From NCBI RefSeq assembly GCF_030409835.1, contig NZ_JAUFQO010000012.1, positions 124,001 through 188,000 on the forward strand: a DNA stretch of 64,000 nucleotides. The letters are read 5' to 3'. Below the pieces are notes generated by a model. It worked only from the letters and a program-made list of their open reading frames with translations, searched no databases and was not told the origin of the DNA. Below are positions 1 to 7,993 of the stretch, one piece after another. The DNA is from Lutimonas halocynthiae (lineage in GTDB: Bacteria > Bacteroidota > Bacteroidia > Flavobacteriales > Flavobacteriaceae). Position 1 is the first letter of the stretch; every line of letters begins with the position of its first letter. The position numbers and the translations under genes were made by a program.

Positions 1-2
1 CA

Positions 3-1007
3 CTTCCGCAACAAGCTTTTAGCTATGTAGAAGTTGAACCTGGTAAAGGCTTCTATGAATGGATAGATTTTAATGAGAATGGCATTCAGGAATTAGATGA
101 ATTTGTAATTGCTAAGTTTCAGGATCAGGCGATTTATGTACGGGTATTATTACCTACCATTTCATTTATAAGAACCAATCAAAATAAATGGAGTCAATCC
201 CTGAATATAAATGCTTCTTCATGGAGAAATAAACAAGGCTTTAAAAAGGTGGCTTCTCATTTTGCAAACCAAACCTATTTTTTAATTGATGCTAAAACGA
301 AACGTGATAAGGATGAATTCAGCATTAATCCATTTGCTTCAGACGATGAAGACCTTTTAGGCTTAGATCAGAATTTTAAGAACAGTTTTTTTTTCAATAG
401 GGGTCTGCAAAAGTTCAGCTTTGTTTATTCTTATTTAAATTTCAGAAAGAAAACCATTTATTCATTCGGAGATCAGGATGTAACGCTGAGAACACATCAA
501 TTTCAGTTTATTCATAAGTTGGGTAGTTTCTGGCTGATGGATCTGGGGGCAGGGTTTAATGATAATATAAGTGAGTCAAATAGTTATGCCAATAGAAACT
601 ATAACCTGGAAGTCATACAGATAAATCCTAAAATATCTTATTTGTACAATCAAAATACACGATTGGATTTATATTATACTTACAAAGACAAGCAGAATAC
701 AATACTCGAAATGGAAACTTTGAATATGCATGTTTTGGGAGCTAATTTTAAATTTGCCAGTAAACAGAGTTTTTCAGTTAATGCCAATGCCAATTTATAT
801 TTCAATGAATTTGAAGGAAATACGAATTCGCCTGTTGCCTATCAGATGTTGGAAGGACTGCAACCTGGAACTAACTTAACCTGGTTGTTGGGATTGCAAA
901 AAAGATTGACCTCTTTTCTAGATCTGAATCTGAATTATCTGGGTAGAAAATCAGAAGATTCAAAAACAATTCATACCGGTAATCTGCAGTTGAGAGCTAC
1001 ATTTTAA
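3..1007 (+). CDS. C-terminal part of a large surface or outer-membrane protein
   Basis: The frame is open from the first bases of the window, so this is the last 334 residues of a longer protein; the GTG at 249 is internal. Near residues 20-30 the segment FNENGIQELDEF has the spacing of an acidic, calcium-binding-like loop. The remainder is rich in alternating aromatic and polar residues (LDLYYTYKDKQ, LDLNLNYLGRK) and ends in LQLRATF, as expected for an outer-membrane beta-barrel with a terminal aromatic residue. I recall large uncharacterised proteins with the same EWIDFNENGIQELDEF-type segment in other Flavobacteriia, but no function is known to me. It converges on glyS across a shared terminator. 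Confidence 0.7.
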   Translation, partial: LPQQAFSYVEVEPGKGFYEWIDFNENGIQELDEFVIAKFQDQAIYVRVLLPTISFIRTNQNKWSQSLNINASSWRNKQGFKKVASHFANQTYFLIDAKTKRDKDEFSINPFASDDEDLLGLDQNFKNSFFFNRGLQKFSFVYSYLNFRKKTIYSFGDQDVTLRTHQFQFIHKLGSFWLMDLGAGFNDNISESNSYANRNYNLEVIQINPKISYLYNQNTRLDLYYTYKDKQNTILEMETLNMHVLGANFKFASKQSFSVNANANLYFNEFEGNTNSPVAYQMLEGLQPGTNLTWLLGLQKRLTSFLDLNLNYLGRKSEDSKTIHTGNLQLRATF

Positions 1008-1053
1008 TCCAGTAGCTTATTATTAAGATTCTTTGTTTGCATTAAATCGCAAA

Positions 1054-1089
1054 AAAAAAGAGTTATTGCAAACGCAATAACTCTTTTTT
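1054..1089. terminator. Bidirectional terminator between convergent genes
   Basis: A perfect 16-bp inverted repeat (arms 1054-1069 and 1074-1089, loop AAAC) begins with an A-run and ends with a T-run, so it can stop transcripts from the surface-protein gene on the left and from glyS on the right. Confidence 0.85.
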
Positions 1090-1111
1090 ATGAATATGTT
1101 TTGAGCAATGT

Positions 1112-2656
1112 CTATTGGTTTTTTCTCAACCAATTTGCCATAGAAACTTCAGATGTAATAATGCTACTAAGCGCATCTATTTTAACTCTTTTTTGTTCCA
1201 TAGAATCACGATGTCTGATCGTTACTGTTTGGTCATTCTTTGTTTCGTGGTCAACGGTAATACAAAATGGAGTTCCTAATGCATCCTGACGTCTATATCG
1301 TCTTCCAATAGCGTCCTTTTCGTCATAAGTAACACTAAAGTCAAATTTTAATTGGTCAATGATTTCTCTTGCTATTTCAGGTAATCCATCTTTTTTGACT
1401 AAAGGCAGAATAGCAGCTTTAGTAGGTGCAAGCACCGATGGTAACTTTAAGACAATTCTTTCCGACCCATCTTCAAGTACTTCATTTTGTAGGGCTGTTG
1501 AAAATACAGCAAGGAACATTCTATCAAGGCCAATTGAAGTCTCAACAACATAAGGAACGTAATTCTTGTTCATTTCATGGTCAAAGAACTGTAATTTCTT
1601 TCCTGAATGTTCTTCATGCGCCTTAAGATCAAAATCAGTTCTTGAATGTATTCCTTCCAGCTCTTTAAACCCAAAAGGAAAATTAAATTCAATGTCTGCA
1701 GCGGCATTGGCATAGTGGGCTAATTTTTCATGATCGTGAAATCTGTAATTTTCTTCCCCTAAGCCCAAAGATAAATGCCATTTTAACCTGGTCTCTTTCC
1801 AACTTTCATACCATTTCAATTCTTCTCCCGGTCTTACAAAAAATTGCATTTCCATTTGTTCAAACTCTCTCATTCTAAATATGAATTGTCTTGCGACAAT
1901 TTCATTTCTAAAAGCTTTTCCGGTCTGCGCAATTCCAAAAGGTATTTTCATTCTTCCCGTTTTTTGCACATTTGCAAAATTCACAAAGATTCCTTGTGCA
2001 GTTTCAGGTCTAAGGTATAAATCCATAGCTGAATCTGCTGAAGCACCTAATTTAGTACCGAACATTAAGTTGAACTGTTTTACATCTGTCCAGTTCCTAG
2101 ACCCTGAAACAGGGCAAGCTATTTCAAGTTCCTCAATTAGCGCCTTTACATCGCCAAGATCTTCATTCTCAAGAGAGCGGGCCATTCTATTTAGAACTTC
2201 TTCTTTCTTGCTCAGGTATTTGACTACCCTTGGGTTTGTTGATACGAATTCATTTCTGTCAAAAGCATCACCAAATCTTTTTGCCGCTTTTTTGATTTCT
2301 TTTTCTGCTTTGATGTTTAATTTTTCAGCATAGTCTTCAATCAACACATCAGCGCGATATCTTTTTTTAGAATCTTTATTATCGATCAATGGGTCGTTAA
2401 ACGCATCCACATGACCTGAAGCTTTCCAAGTAGTAGGGTGCATGAATATGGCAGCGTCTATTCCTACGATGTTCTCATTCATTTGCACCATAGATTTCCA
2501 CCAGTATTCACGGATATTTTTCTTTAGCTCAGCCCCATTTTGAGCGTAGTCGTATACTGCACTTAATCCATCATAGATTTCACTGGATTGAAAAACGAAT
2601 CCATACTCTTTGGCATGTGAAACTACTTTTTTGAATTTGTCTTCTTGATTATTCAT
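1112..2656 (-). CDS. glyS: Glycine--tRNA ligase, single-chain dimeric type
   Basis: Class II aminoacyl-tRNA synthetase that charges tRNA-Gly in the cytoplasm. At 514 residues it matches the alpha2 (eukaryote/archaea-like) family used by Bacteroidota, not the alpha2beta2 enzyme of E. coli. Visible features are the N-terminal FVFQSSEIYDGL and YDYAQNGAELKKN segment, the catalytic motif 2 region around FRNEIVARQFIFRMREFEQME, the motif 3 region SIGLDRMFLAV, and a C-terminal anticodon-binding domain. An upstream in-frame codon would add 16 residues, but the family start corresponds to MNNQEDKFKK at 2656, so that ATG was chosen. A TAnnTTTG box lies about 115 bases upstream on the same strand. Confidence 0.96.
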   Translation of the reverse strand: MNNQEDKFKKVVSHAKEYGFVFQSSEIYDGLSAVYDYAQNGAELKKNIREYWWKSMVQMNENIVGIDAAIFMHPTTWKASGHVDAFNDPLIDNKDSKKRYRADVLIEDYAEKLNIKAEKEIKKAAKRFGDAFDRNEFVSTNPRVVKYLSKKEEVLNRMARSLENEDLGDVKALIEELEIACPVSGSRNWTDVKQFNLMFGTKLGASADSAMDLYLRPETAQGIFVNFANVQKTGRMKIPFGIAQTGKAFRNEIVARQFIFRMREFEQMEMQFFVRPGEELKWYESWKETRLKWHLSLGLGEENYRFHDHEKLAHYANAAADIEFNFPFGFKELEGIHSRTDFDLKAHEEHSGKKLQFFDHEMNKNYVPYVVETSIGLDRMFLAVFSTALQNEVLEDGSERIVLKLPSVLAPTKAAILPLVKKDGLPEIAREIIDQLKFDFSVTYDEKDAIGRRYRRQDALGTPFCITVDHETKNDQTVTIRHRDSMEQKRVKIDALSSIITSEVSMANWLRKNQ

Positions 2657-2769
2657 GTGTGATTTTATATTTTTTTCTAAATCTGAAACCAAAACCATTC
2701 TCAATTGGTTTCATTATTTTTTTATTCACCTAAGTGATTATTCATTAAAACCTTGTCGGTTTGATTCGG

Positions 2770-2777
2770 CAAAAATA
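2770..2777 (-). promoter_or_regulatory. Candidate -7 box for glyS
   Basis: On the minus strand this reads TATTTTTG, an exact fit to the Bacteroidota -7 consensus TAnnTTTG, 114 bases before the glyS ATG. No clear -33 TTG was identified. Confidence 0.4.
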
Positions 2778-2801
2778 ATTAATTTATAGGAAGCGCATAA
2801 A

Positions 2802-2830
2802 AAAAGGAAACACAAATTGTGTTTCCTTTT
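2802..2830 (-). terminator. Terminator of the coiled-coil protein gene
   Basis: Arms 2802-2815 and 2817-2830 form a 14-bp perfect palindrome (AAAAGGAAACACAA and its complement). It lies 24 bases after the stop of the minus-strand gene and is followed on that strand by a T-run. Confidence 0.8.
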
Positions 2831-2853
2831 ATTTATAATTTTATTAGAGCTGA

Positions 2854-3759
2854 TTACAGTCCTAAGAAAGAGTCATTTAGTTCTAGGTTCGCTGAACCAA
2901 CTAATTTACCTTCTACATAAACTTCGATAGGGTAGGCACCTGCTGCATACTTATCTCCTTTTCTTTCAACCAACATCACTACATCAAGATCTGCATTTTC
3001 GTAATTAACTATTGTTTGATCAGTATACTTCGCTTCAGCACCTTCTTCTAACATAAAAGTTCCTTTTGCATTGATAACTTGTCCACTTGGGTTTTTCAAT
3101 ACGATATAGGCTTCTTTATCTCCCGGATCAGCTATTTCGTTTTCAATTAATCTAAATGCAACTTTAATAGCATCAGTTTTCTGAGCTTTATTTGTTTCAG
3201 TATATTTTCCGTTAGAACGCATTTTCATCGCGATAACTTCTACATTTTCAACATTGATCGCTCCACCAATTTCAACTTTCCTAGCCAACTCCATATTTTG
3301 AGAGACTAAAGTGTCGTTATAATTTGTTTGAATCTCAAGTTGACTATTGATACTGTCTTTCTCCTCAGTAAGCATATTGTTAGCCAGTTTAAGAGAATCA
3401 ACTTCGTCTAAAAGTCGGTTGTTGGTTTTCTCCAAAGTAGCCAATTGACCACGGTATCTTCTCAAGACACTTGAATTGATCTGTTTAAGATTTTGAACTG
3501 AATCCTTTAATAAAGCAATCTTTTCTTTTTCCATTGTTAGGGAATCCGAAAGGCTTGTGTTTTGAGCAATGGCAACATCATACTTTTCTTCCATTGCAGT
3601 AAGGTTCCCAATAATCTGCTCTTTTTCTGCCGTCAAAAACTTGAGGGCTTCTTTATGATCATTGTTGTTATAGAAAGTATAGCCAATAAGGCCGAACAGT
3701 AAAACAGTCAAAGCTATTATTAAAATTTTACTGTTTGAAGATTTAGAATTTTCTTCCAT
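2854..3759 (-). CDS. Membrane-anchored coiled-coil protein of unknown function
   Basis: A 301-residue protein. Residues about 11-30 (ILIIALTVLLFGLIGYTFY) form one N-terminal membrane anchor. Residues about 35-165 are a long, heptad-like coiled coil rich in E, K, L and N (MEEKYDVAIAQ, ATLEKTNNRLLDEVDSLK). The C-terminal 130 residues look like a beta-sandwich with VLKNPSGQVINAKGT. Similar flavobacterial proteins are often labelled as chromosome-partitioning, but nothing here (no P-loop, no HTH) supports that name. The topology suggests an inner-membrane protein with a periplasmic coiled-coil stalk. It has its own promoter box and terminator, so it is probably monocistronic. Confidence 0.8.
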   Translation of the reverse strand: MEENSKSSNSKILIIALTVLLFGLIGYTFYNNNDHKEALKFLTAEKEQIIGNLTAMEEKYDVAIAQNTSLSDSLTMEKEKIALLKDSVQNLKQINSSVLRRYRGQLATLEKTNNRLLDEVDSLKLANNMLTEEKDSINSQLEIQTNYNDTLVSQNMELARKVEIGGAINVENVEVIAMKMRSNGKYTETNKAQKTDAIKVAFRLIENEIADPGDKEAYIVLKNPSGQVINAKGTFMLEEGAEAKYTDQTIVNYENADLDVVMLVERKGDKYAAGAYPIEVYVEGKLVGSANLELNDSFLGL

Positions 3760-3831
3760 AATTATAGAATTAGGTTTACATTTTAGATTAATCTTAACTT
3801 ATTAAACGTAATAAATCAGAAAAATTGTGTG

Positions 3832-3839
3832 CAAATTTA
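3832..3839 (-). promoter_or_regulatory. Candidate -7 box for the coiled-coil protein gene
   Basis: Minus-strand TAAATTTG, an exact TAnnTTTG match 72 bases upstream of the ATG at 3759. Confidence 0.45.
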
Positions 3840-3907
3840 ATTTTTTTTAAAGATTTAGAACAATTTTTTTTAAGAATTAAGTCTGACTGTTGATAAATAA
3901 TGTTTTA

Positions 3908-4597
3908 ATGCCCAATATATTAAGGAATATTTTTGATCTTTTTTTTCCGGAAGAATGTCTCAATTGTGGTAGCCTGCTAGAAGTACAGGGAAAATTCCTA
4001 TGTATATTTTGCCTTTCTGAATTGCCTTTGACACATTATAGTAGGCAGCCAAAAAATCAGTTGGAAATGGCTTTTATTGGCAGAATACCATTAAAAGCTG
4101 CTACATCTTTATTCTATTTTGAGAGAAAAGGGGCAGTTCAGAAATTAATACATCAATTAAAATATCAGGGAAAGTCGGATCTAGGTATTTTTTTTGGACT
4201 TTGGCTGGCACGTGAAATGGAACAAAGCAATAGATTTGAAGGGATTGATTTTGTAATTCCAGTTCCTATGCATCCAAAGAAAGAAAAGGAGAGGGGATAT
4301 AACCAAGTGATAGGCTTCGCTTCTGCTATAGCTAAAGAGCTACAGGCTGAATTAAGACCAGATGTTTTACTGAAAGTAAACAACAGAAAGACACAAACTT
4401 CAAAGAACAGATTTGACAGACTCAAGATACTTGAGAATGATTACAAGCTCCATAGCTCAGACCAAATTAAAAACGCTCATATTTTACTAGTAGATGACAT
4501 TATTACTTCGGGCGCAACGATTGAAGCCTGTGGTATACAACTAATGAAACATAACGGAGTTCAGTTAAGCCTTGCCAGTATGGCATTTACGCCATAA
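3908..4597 (+). CDS. comF: ComF family phosphoribosyltransferase-like protein
   Basis: A 229-residue ComF/GntX-type protein linked in other bacteria to DNA uptake or nucleotide salvage. The N-terminal zinc-ribbon cysteines are present (PEECLNCG and FLCIFCLSELP). The C-terminal type I phosphoribosyltransferase fold carries the PRPP-binding loop LLVDDIITSGAT near residue 190, preceded by the conserved IPVPMHPKKEKERGYNQ segment and KTQTSKNRFDR. A TTG six codons upstream is open, but the ATG at 3908 (MPNILRNIFDLFFP) fits the family and is preferred. No other competence genes are adjacent. Confidence 0.93.
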   Translation: MPNILRNIFDLFFPEECLNCGSLLEVQGKFLCIFCLSELPLTHYSRQPKNQLEMAFIGRIPLKAATSLFYFERKGAVQKLIHQLKYQGKSDLGIFFGLWLAREMEQSNRFEGIDFVIPVPMHPKKEKERGYNQVIGFASAIAKELQAELRPDVLLKVNNRKTQTSKNRFDRLKILENDYKLHSSDQIKNAHILLVDDIITSGATIEACGIQLMKHNGVQLSLASMAFTP

Positions 4598-4659
4598 TTT
4601 TGCAAAAAAATAATAGAATAAGGAGAAAAATAATTGTTAATTTGTATTTTATTTAGAGT

Positions 4660-6261
4660 ATGAAATTTCATTATTTTTCTTTACTTATTTGTCTCTTGAT
4701 TCTTTCGAGCTGCGCAAGAAGAGGACGCCCGGAAGGTGGACCTAAGGATTTTGACAAACCAATTATGGTAAAGGCAGATCCTGATTTCAGAAGTCTGCAG
4801 TTTAAAGAAGATCAAATTAAAATCTATTTTGATGAATACGTAAAACTTAAGGATGTGAACTCGCAGTTGATAATTTCCCCACCTCTTAAGAATAATCCAG
4901 TGATTACGCCTTTGGGCTCTCCAAGTAAAAGAATCACAATAAAAATAGGCGATACACTTCAAGAGAATACGACCTATACATTTAATTTTGCTCAAAGTAT
5001 TATCGATAATACTGAAGGAAATGTTCTTGATAATTTTAAATACATCTTTTCGACTGGAGATTATATAGATTCTTTAAAGGTCAAGGGTGCCATAAAAGAT
5101 GCCTATGACCTTGTCATGATTGAAAACCCAACAATTATGTTGTATCCGGTTGATTCTGTTTATAAAGATTCAATCATATTTAGCCAAAAACCTACCTATG
5201 TAGGAACTACAATAGATAGTTTGAATAACTGGGAGATTACAAATATTAAGGCGGGTACATATCGACTAATTGCCCTTAATGACGCTAGTAAGAACTATAA
5301 ATACAACCCGAAGGAAGATAGAATTGGATTTCATCCTGAATTAATTACGCTGCCAGGCGATACCGTTTTCGATTTGAATCTTTTTAAAGAAAGATTTCCT
5401 TTTAAACTGGTTTCAAGGCCTAAAGACATTTCAAAAGGGCATTTGATTTTAGGCTTCGAAGGAGAATCGGAGGATGTTGAGATTAAAATACTATCTGATA
5501 CACCAGAAGATTTTAAAGCCTTTTATGCAAAAGACAGAAGAGCTGACACACTAAATTATTGGTTTAATCATTTTGAGTTAGATACAATGATTCTTCAGGT
5601 GCGTAAAGATAAGTTTCTTGACACAGTGAAAGTACAAATCAATGAAGAAGAAATAGATTCTCTTCGATTAGAATTATCAACCTATGGGATGTTGCACTTA
5701 AGGGATACACTTCAGATCGCATCATCAGTACCCATGATGAAAATAGACAGTACCAAATTTCACTTTTGGGATAAAGATTCTGTAGCTGTTCCTTTAAAAT
5801 TGAATGTATCGAAAAGGCTTGACCGGATTGATTTTGAATTTGAAAAAGAGCTCAATCAGAGTTATAAACTTTTTATAGAACCCGGTGCTGTTGAAGATAT
5901 TTTTGGAATTCAAAATGATACGATTCAATCTGCTTTAAAAACTGGCAAAATATCTGATTACTGCTCTATTTTCCTTACTATGAGAGGTATTGAGAGATTT
6001 CCAGCAATAATCCACCTGATTGATCAAAAAGGTGATCTCATCGCTGAAACCTATGCAACAGGGCCGCAAGAGTTCGAATTTAAATATTTGAGACCTGGAA
6101 GATTTAAAATTCGCATTATATATGATGATAATGAAAATCGAATTTGGGATACAGGAGATTTTCTAAAGAACCTGCAGCCAGAACAGGTTTACTATGTTAA
6201 ATCTGTAATTGAAGCAAAGGCCAATTGGGAAGTTGAGGAGAATATCCTATTGACACCATAA
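4660..6261 (+). CDS. Ig-like (Big_5) domain lipoprotein
   Basis: A 533-residue lipoprotein with signal peptide and lipobox LSSC (lipidated Cys about residue 18) followed by ARRGRPEGGPKD. Residues about 30-135 form a bacterial Ig-like domain of the SbsA/Big_5 type: FDEYVKLKDVNSQLIISPP and NTTYTFNFAQSIIDNTEGN are typical. The remaining beta-rich region ends in a carboxypeptidase-regulatory-like segment (LRPGRFKIRIIYDDNENRIWDTGDF). The family is near universal in Flavobacteriia and probably acts in the envelope, but its role is unknown. It stands between comF and mrp without clear operon links. Confidence 0.88.
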   Translation: MKFHYFSLLICLLILSSCARRGRPEGGPKDFDKPIMVKADPDFRSLQFKEDQIKIYFDEYVKLKDVNSQLIISPPLKNNPVITPLGSPSKRITIKIGDTLQENTTYTFNFAQSIIDNTEGNVLDNFKYIFSTGDYIDSLKVKGAIKDAYDLVMIENPTIMLYPVDSVYKDSIIFSQKPTYVGTTIDSLNNWEITNIKAGTYRLIALNDASKNYKYNPKEDRIGFHPELITLPGDTVFDLNLFKERFPFKLVSRPKDISKGHLILGFEGESEDVEIKILSDTPEDFKAFYAKDRRADTLNYWFNHFELDTMILQVRKDKFLDTVKVQINEEEIDSLRLELSTYGMLHLRDTLQIASSVPMMKIDSTKFHFWDKDSVAVPLKLNVSKRLDRIDFEFEKELNQSYKLFIEPGAVEDIFGIQNDTIQSALKTGKISDYCSIFLTMRGIERFPAIIHLIDQKGDLIAETYATGPQEFEFKYLRPGRFKIRIIYDDNENRIWDTGDFLKNLQPEQVYYVKSVIEAKANWEVEENILLTP

Positions 6262-6344
6262 TTCCGAATTTTTTGAAATGATTTTTATGTCATTTTTATT
6301 TCCTTAATGTGATTTATATTTCTTTTTACTTCAATAGAAGTTAG

Positions 6345-6352
6345 TATCTTTG
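6345..6352 (+). promoter_or_regulatory. -7 box for mrp
   Basis: TATCTTTG matches TAnnTTTG exactly, 30 bases before the mrp ATG. The longest open frame for mrp would begin inside this box, which argues for the downstream ATG. Confidence 0.6.
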
Positions 6353-6382
6353 TTGTTTAGAATCATTTTAATTAAGCAAGTA

Positions 6383-7507
6383 ATGAGTTTTAACAAACAA
6401 GATATATACAATGCCCTAGAAGGGATTACGGCTCCTGGAGAGGGAGTGAATCTTATCGAAAGCAAGGCCGTGACTAATGTTGTGATTTTTGGTAAAGAGA
6501 TCCTTGTTGATGTGACCATAAAAAATCCATCTCTACAGGCAAAAAAGAAGGTAGAAGTTGAAATTATGAAAGTGATCCATGACGAGGTTGATGAGAAAAC
6601 TGACATCAAGGTAAACGTAAAGGTAGATGCTCCGGCAAAACCAGCTCCAATTAAAGGGAATGAGATTCCAGGAGTAAAGAATATAATTGCAGTGGCCTCC
6701 GGAAAAGGAGGGGTTGGTAAGTCAACTGTTACTGCAAATCTTGCTGTTTCCTTAGCAAAAATGGGTTTCAGTGTTGGCGTATTAGATGCGGATGTATATG
6801 GGCCTTCAATGCCCATTATGTTTGATGTAGCAAAAGAAAGACCACTTTCTGTTGAGGTTGGGGGTAAATCTAAAATGCAGCCTATTGAAAACTACGGTGT
6901 AAAATTGTTGTCTTTAGGCTTCTTTACAGATCCCAATCAGGCAGTTATCTGGCGTGGTGCAATGGCTTCAAAAGCATTGAATCAAATGATTTTTGATGCC
7001 AATTGGGGAGAACTTGATTTCCTTTTGGTCGACCTTCCTCCTGGAACAGGGGATATTCACTTATCAATGGTTCAAGCTGTACCTATTACAGGAGCTGTTA
7101 TCGTAAGTACTCCTCAGGCTATAGCCTTGGCGGATGCTAAACGAGGTGTGGCCATGTTTCAACAAGAGAATATCATGGTGCCGGTATTGGGCATTGTTGA
7201 AAATATGAGCTATTTTACACCTGAAGAGTTACCTGATAATAAATACTATATATTTGGAAAGGATGGCGCAAAAAATTTAGCGACTGATCTTGATACAGCA
7301 TTATTAGGAGAAATTCCTTTGGTTCAGAGTATTAGAGAAGCCGGAGATGTAGGTCACCCTGTTGCCTTACAAGAAGATACAACGCTTGAACATGCTTTTA
7401 TTGAGACTACAAAAAATATGCTTACTGAACTGGTAAAGCGAAATGAAGACTTGCCGCCAACTGAAGTTGTGAGAATAACTACTATGTCTGGTTGTAGTCC
7501 AAAGTAG
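6383..7507 (+). CDS. mrp: Mrp/ApbC-type P-loop ATPase, Fe-S cluster carrier
   Basis: A 374-residue cytoplasmic ATPase thought to deliver Fe-S clusters. Residues 1-90 are a MIP18/DUF59 domain; residues about 100-350 are the MinD-like ATPase with deviant Walker A GKGGVGKST (about 108-116), DADVYGPS and DLPPGTGD. The start is the ATG at 6383 (MSFNKQD) because an upstream alternative falls within the promoter box. The protein lacks the CxxC that bridges the cluster in E. coli Mrp: the site reads ENMSYFTPEELPDNKYYIFG, and the only cysteine is four residues from the C-terminal end (SGCSPK). The next gene is a NifU-type scaffold, which supports an Fe-S role. Confidence 0.93.
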   Translation: MSFNKQDIYNALEGITAPGEGVNLIESKAVTNVVIFGKEILVDVTIKNPSLQAKKKVEVEIMKVIHDEVDEKTDIKVNVKVDAPAKPAPIKGNEIPGVKNIIAVASGKGGVGKSTVTANLAVSLAKMGFSVGVLDADVYGPSMPIMFDVAKERPLSVEVGGKSKMQPIENYGVKLLSLGFFTDPNQAVIWRGAMASKALNQMIFDANWGELDFLLVDLPPGTGDIHLSMVQAVPITGAVIVSTPQAIALADAKRGVAMFQQENIMVPVLGIVENMSYFTPEELPDNKYYIFGKDGAKNLATDLDTALLGEIPLVQSIREAGDVGHPVALQEDTTLEHAFIETTKNMLTELVKRNEDLPPTEVVRITTMSGCSPK

Positions 7508-7557
7508 CATAATTCCTGATGCCTTTTTGGTAGGGGAGAATTAAAATAATAGAGATT

Positions 7558-7794
7558 ATGGGTCAAAAAGAAATTTTGGATAATATTGAGAAAGCGCTTA
7601 GCGAGATCCGCCCGTATTTGGTAACTGATGGAGGAGACATATCATTGGTCTCATTAGACGACGATATTGTGAATATCAAGTTTCATGGGGCTTGTATTGG
7701 TTGCAGTGTAAATCAAATGACGCTTAAAAATGGTGTTGAAGCCACTATTAGAAAATATGTACCGCAAATCAAAAAAGTAGTTGAAATAAAATAA
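7558..7794 (+). CDS. NifU-like Fe-S scaffold (C-terminal NifU domain)
   Basis: A 78-residue stand-alone NifU C-terminal domain of the Nfu type that binds a transient [4Fe-4S] cluster between two subunits through the motif CIGCSVNQ (cysteines about residues 47 and 50). VTDGGDISLV near residues 22-31 is the other conserved stretch. It follows mrp by 50 bases on the same strand and probably shares its transcript, giving a scaffold plus carrier pair. The length is normal for the single-domain family. Confidence 0.93.
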   Translation: MGQKEILDNIEKALSEIRPYLVTDGGDISLVSLDDDIVNIKFHGACIGCSVNQMTLKNGVEATIRKYVPQIKKVVEIK

Positions 7795-7838
7795 AACTCA
7801 AGCCACTCTAGATTTTCATATTCTTAAATAATAATCGT

Positions 7839-7846
7839 TATATTTG
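7839..7846 (+). promoter_or_regulatory. -7 box for the hmgA-hppD operon
   Basis: TATATTTG is an exact TAnnTTTG match, 147 bases before hmgA. It implies an unusually long leader that includes the hairpin at 7919-7951. Confidence 0.5.
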
Positions 7847-7918
7847 TTAACATCGAAAGAACAGATATAAAATGAGCTACTTTTTTGCCGAATTATTATC
7901 ACTTCTAAAATTATTGAT

Positions 7919-7951
7919 GAAGAGAAACCCCGAATAAATTCGGTTGTCTTC
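7919..7951 (+). promoter_or_regulatory. Imperfect hairpin in the hmgA leader
   Basis: GAAGA pairs with TCTTC, AA with TT, and CCGAAT with ATTCGG, interrupted by one G-G mismatch and a two-base bulge. It ends 42 bases before the hmgA ATG and could be an RNA structure or an operator for a dimeric regulator. Confidence 0.4.
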
Positions 7952-7993
7952 ATGTACCTACTTCTTTCTATTACTAATTTTAAAATATAACTT

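Noticed and set aside
1881-2333. 150-residue plus-strand open frame inside glyS
   Set aside because: Antisense shadow of a strongly conserved gene; composition is serine-rich and shows no domain.
6331-6816. 161-residue minus-strand open frame opposite mrp
   Set aside because: Antisense shadow of the conserved MIP18 and Walker A region; no family features.
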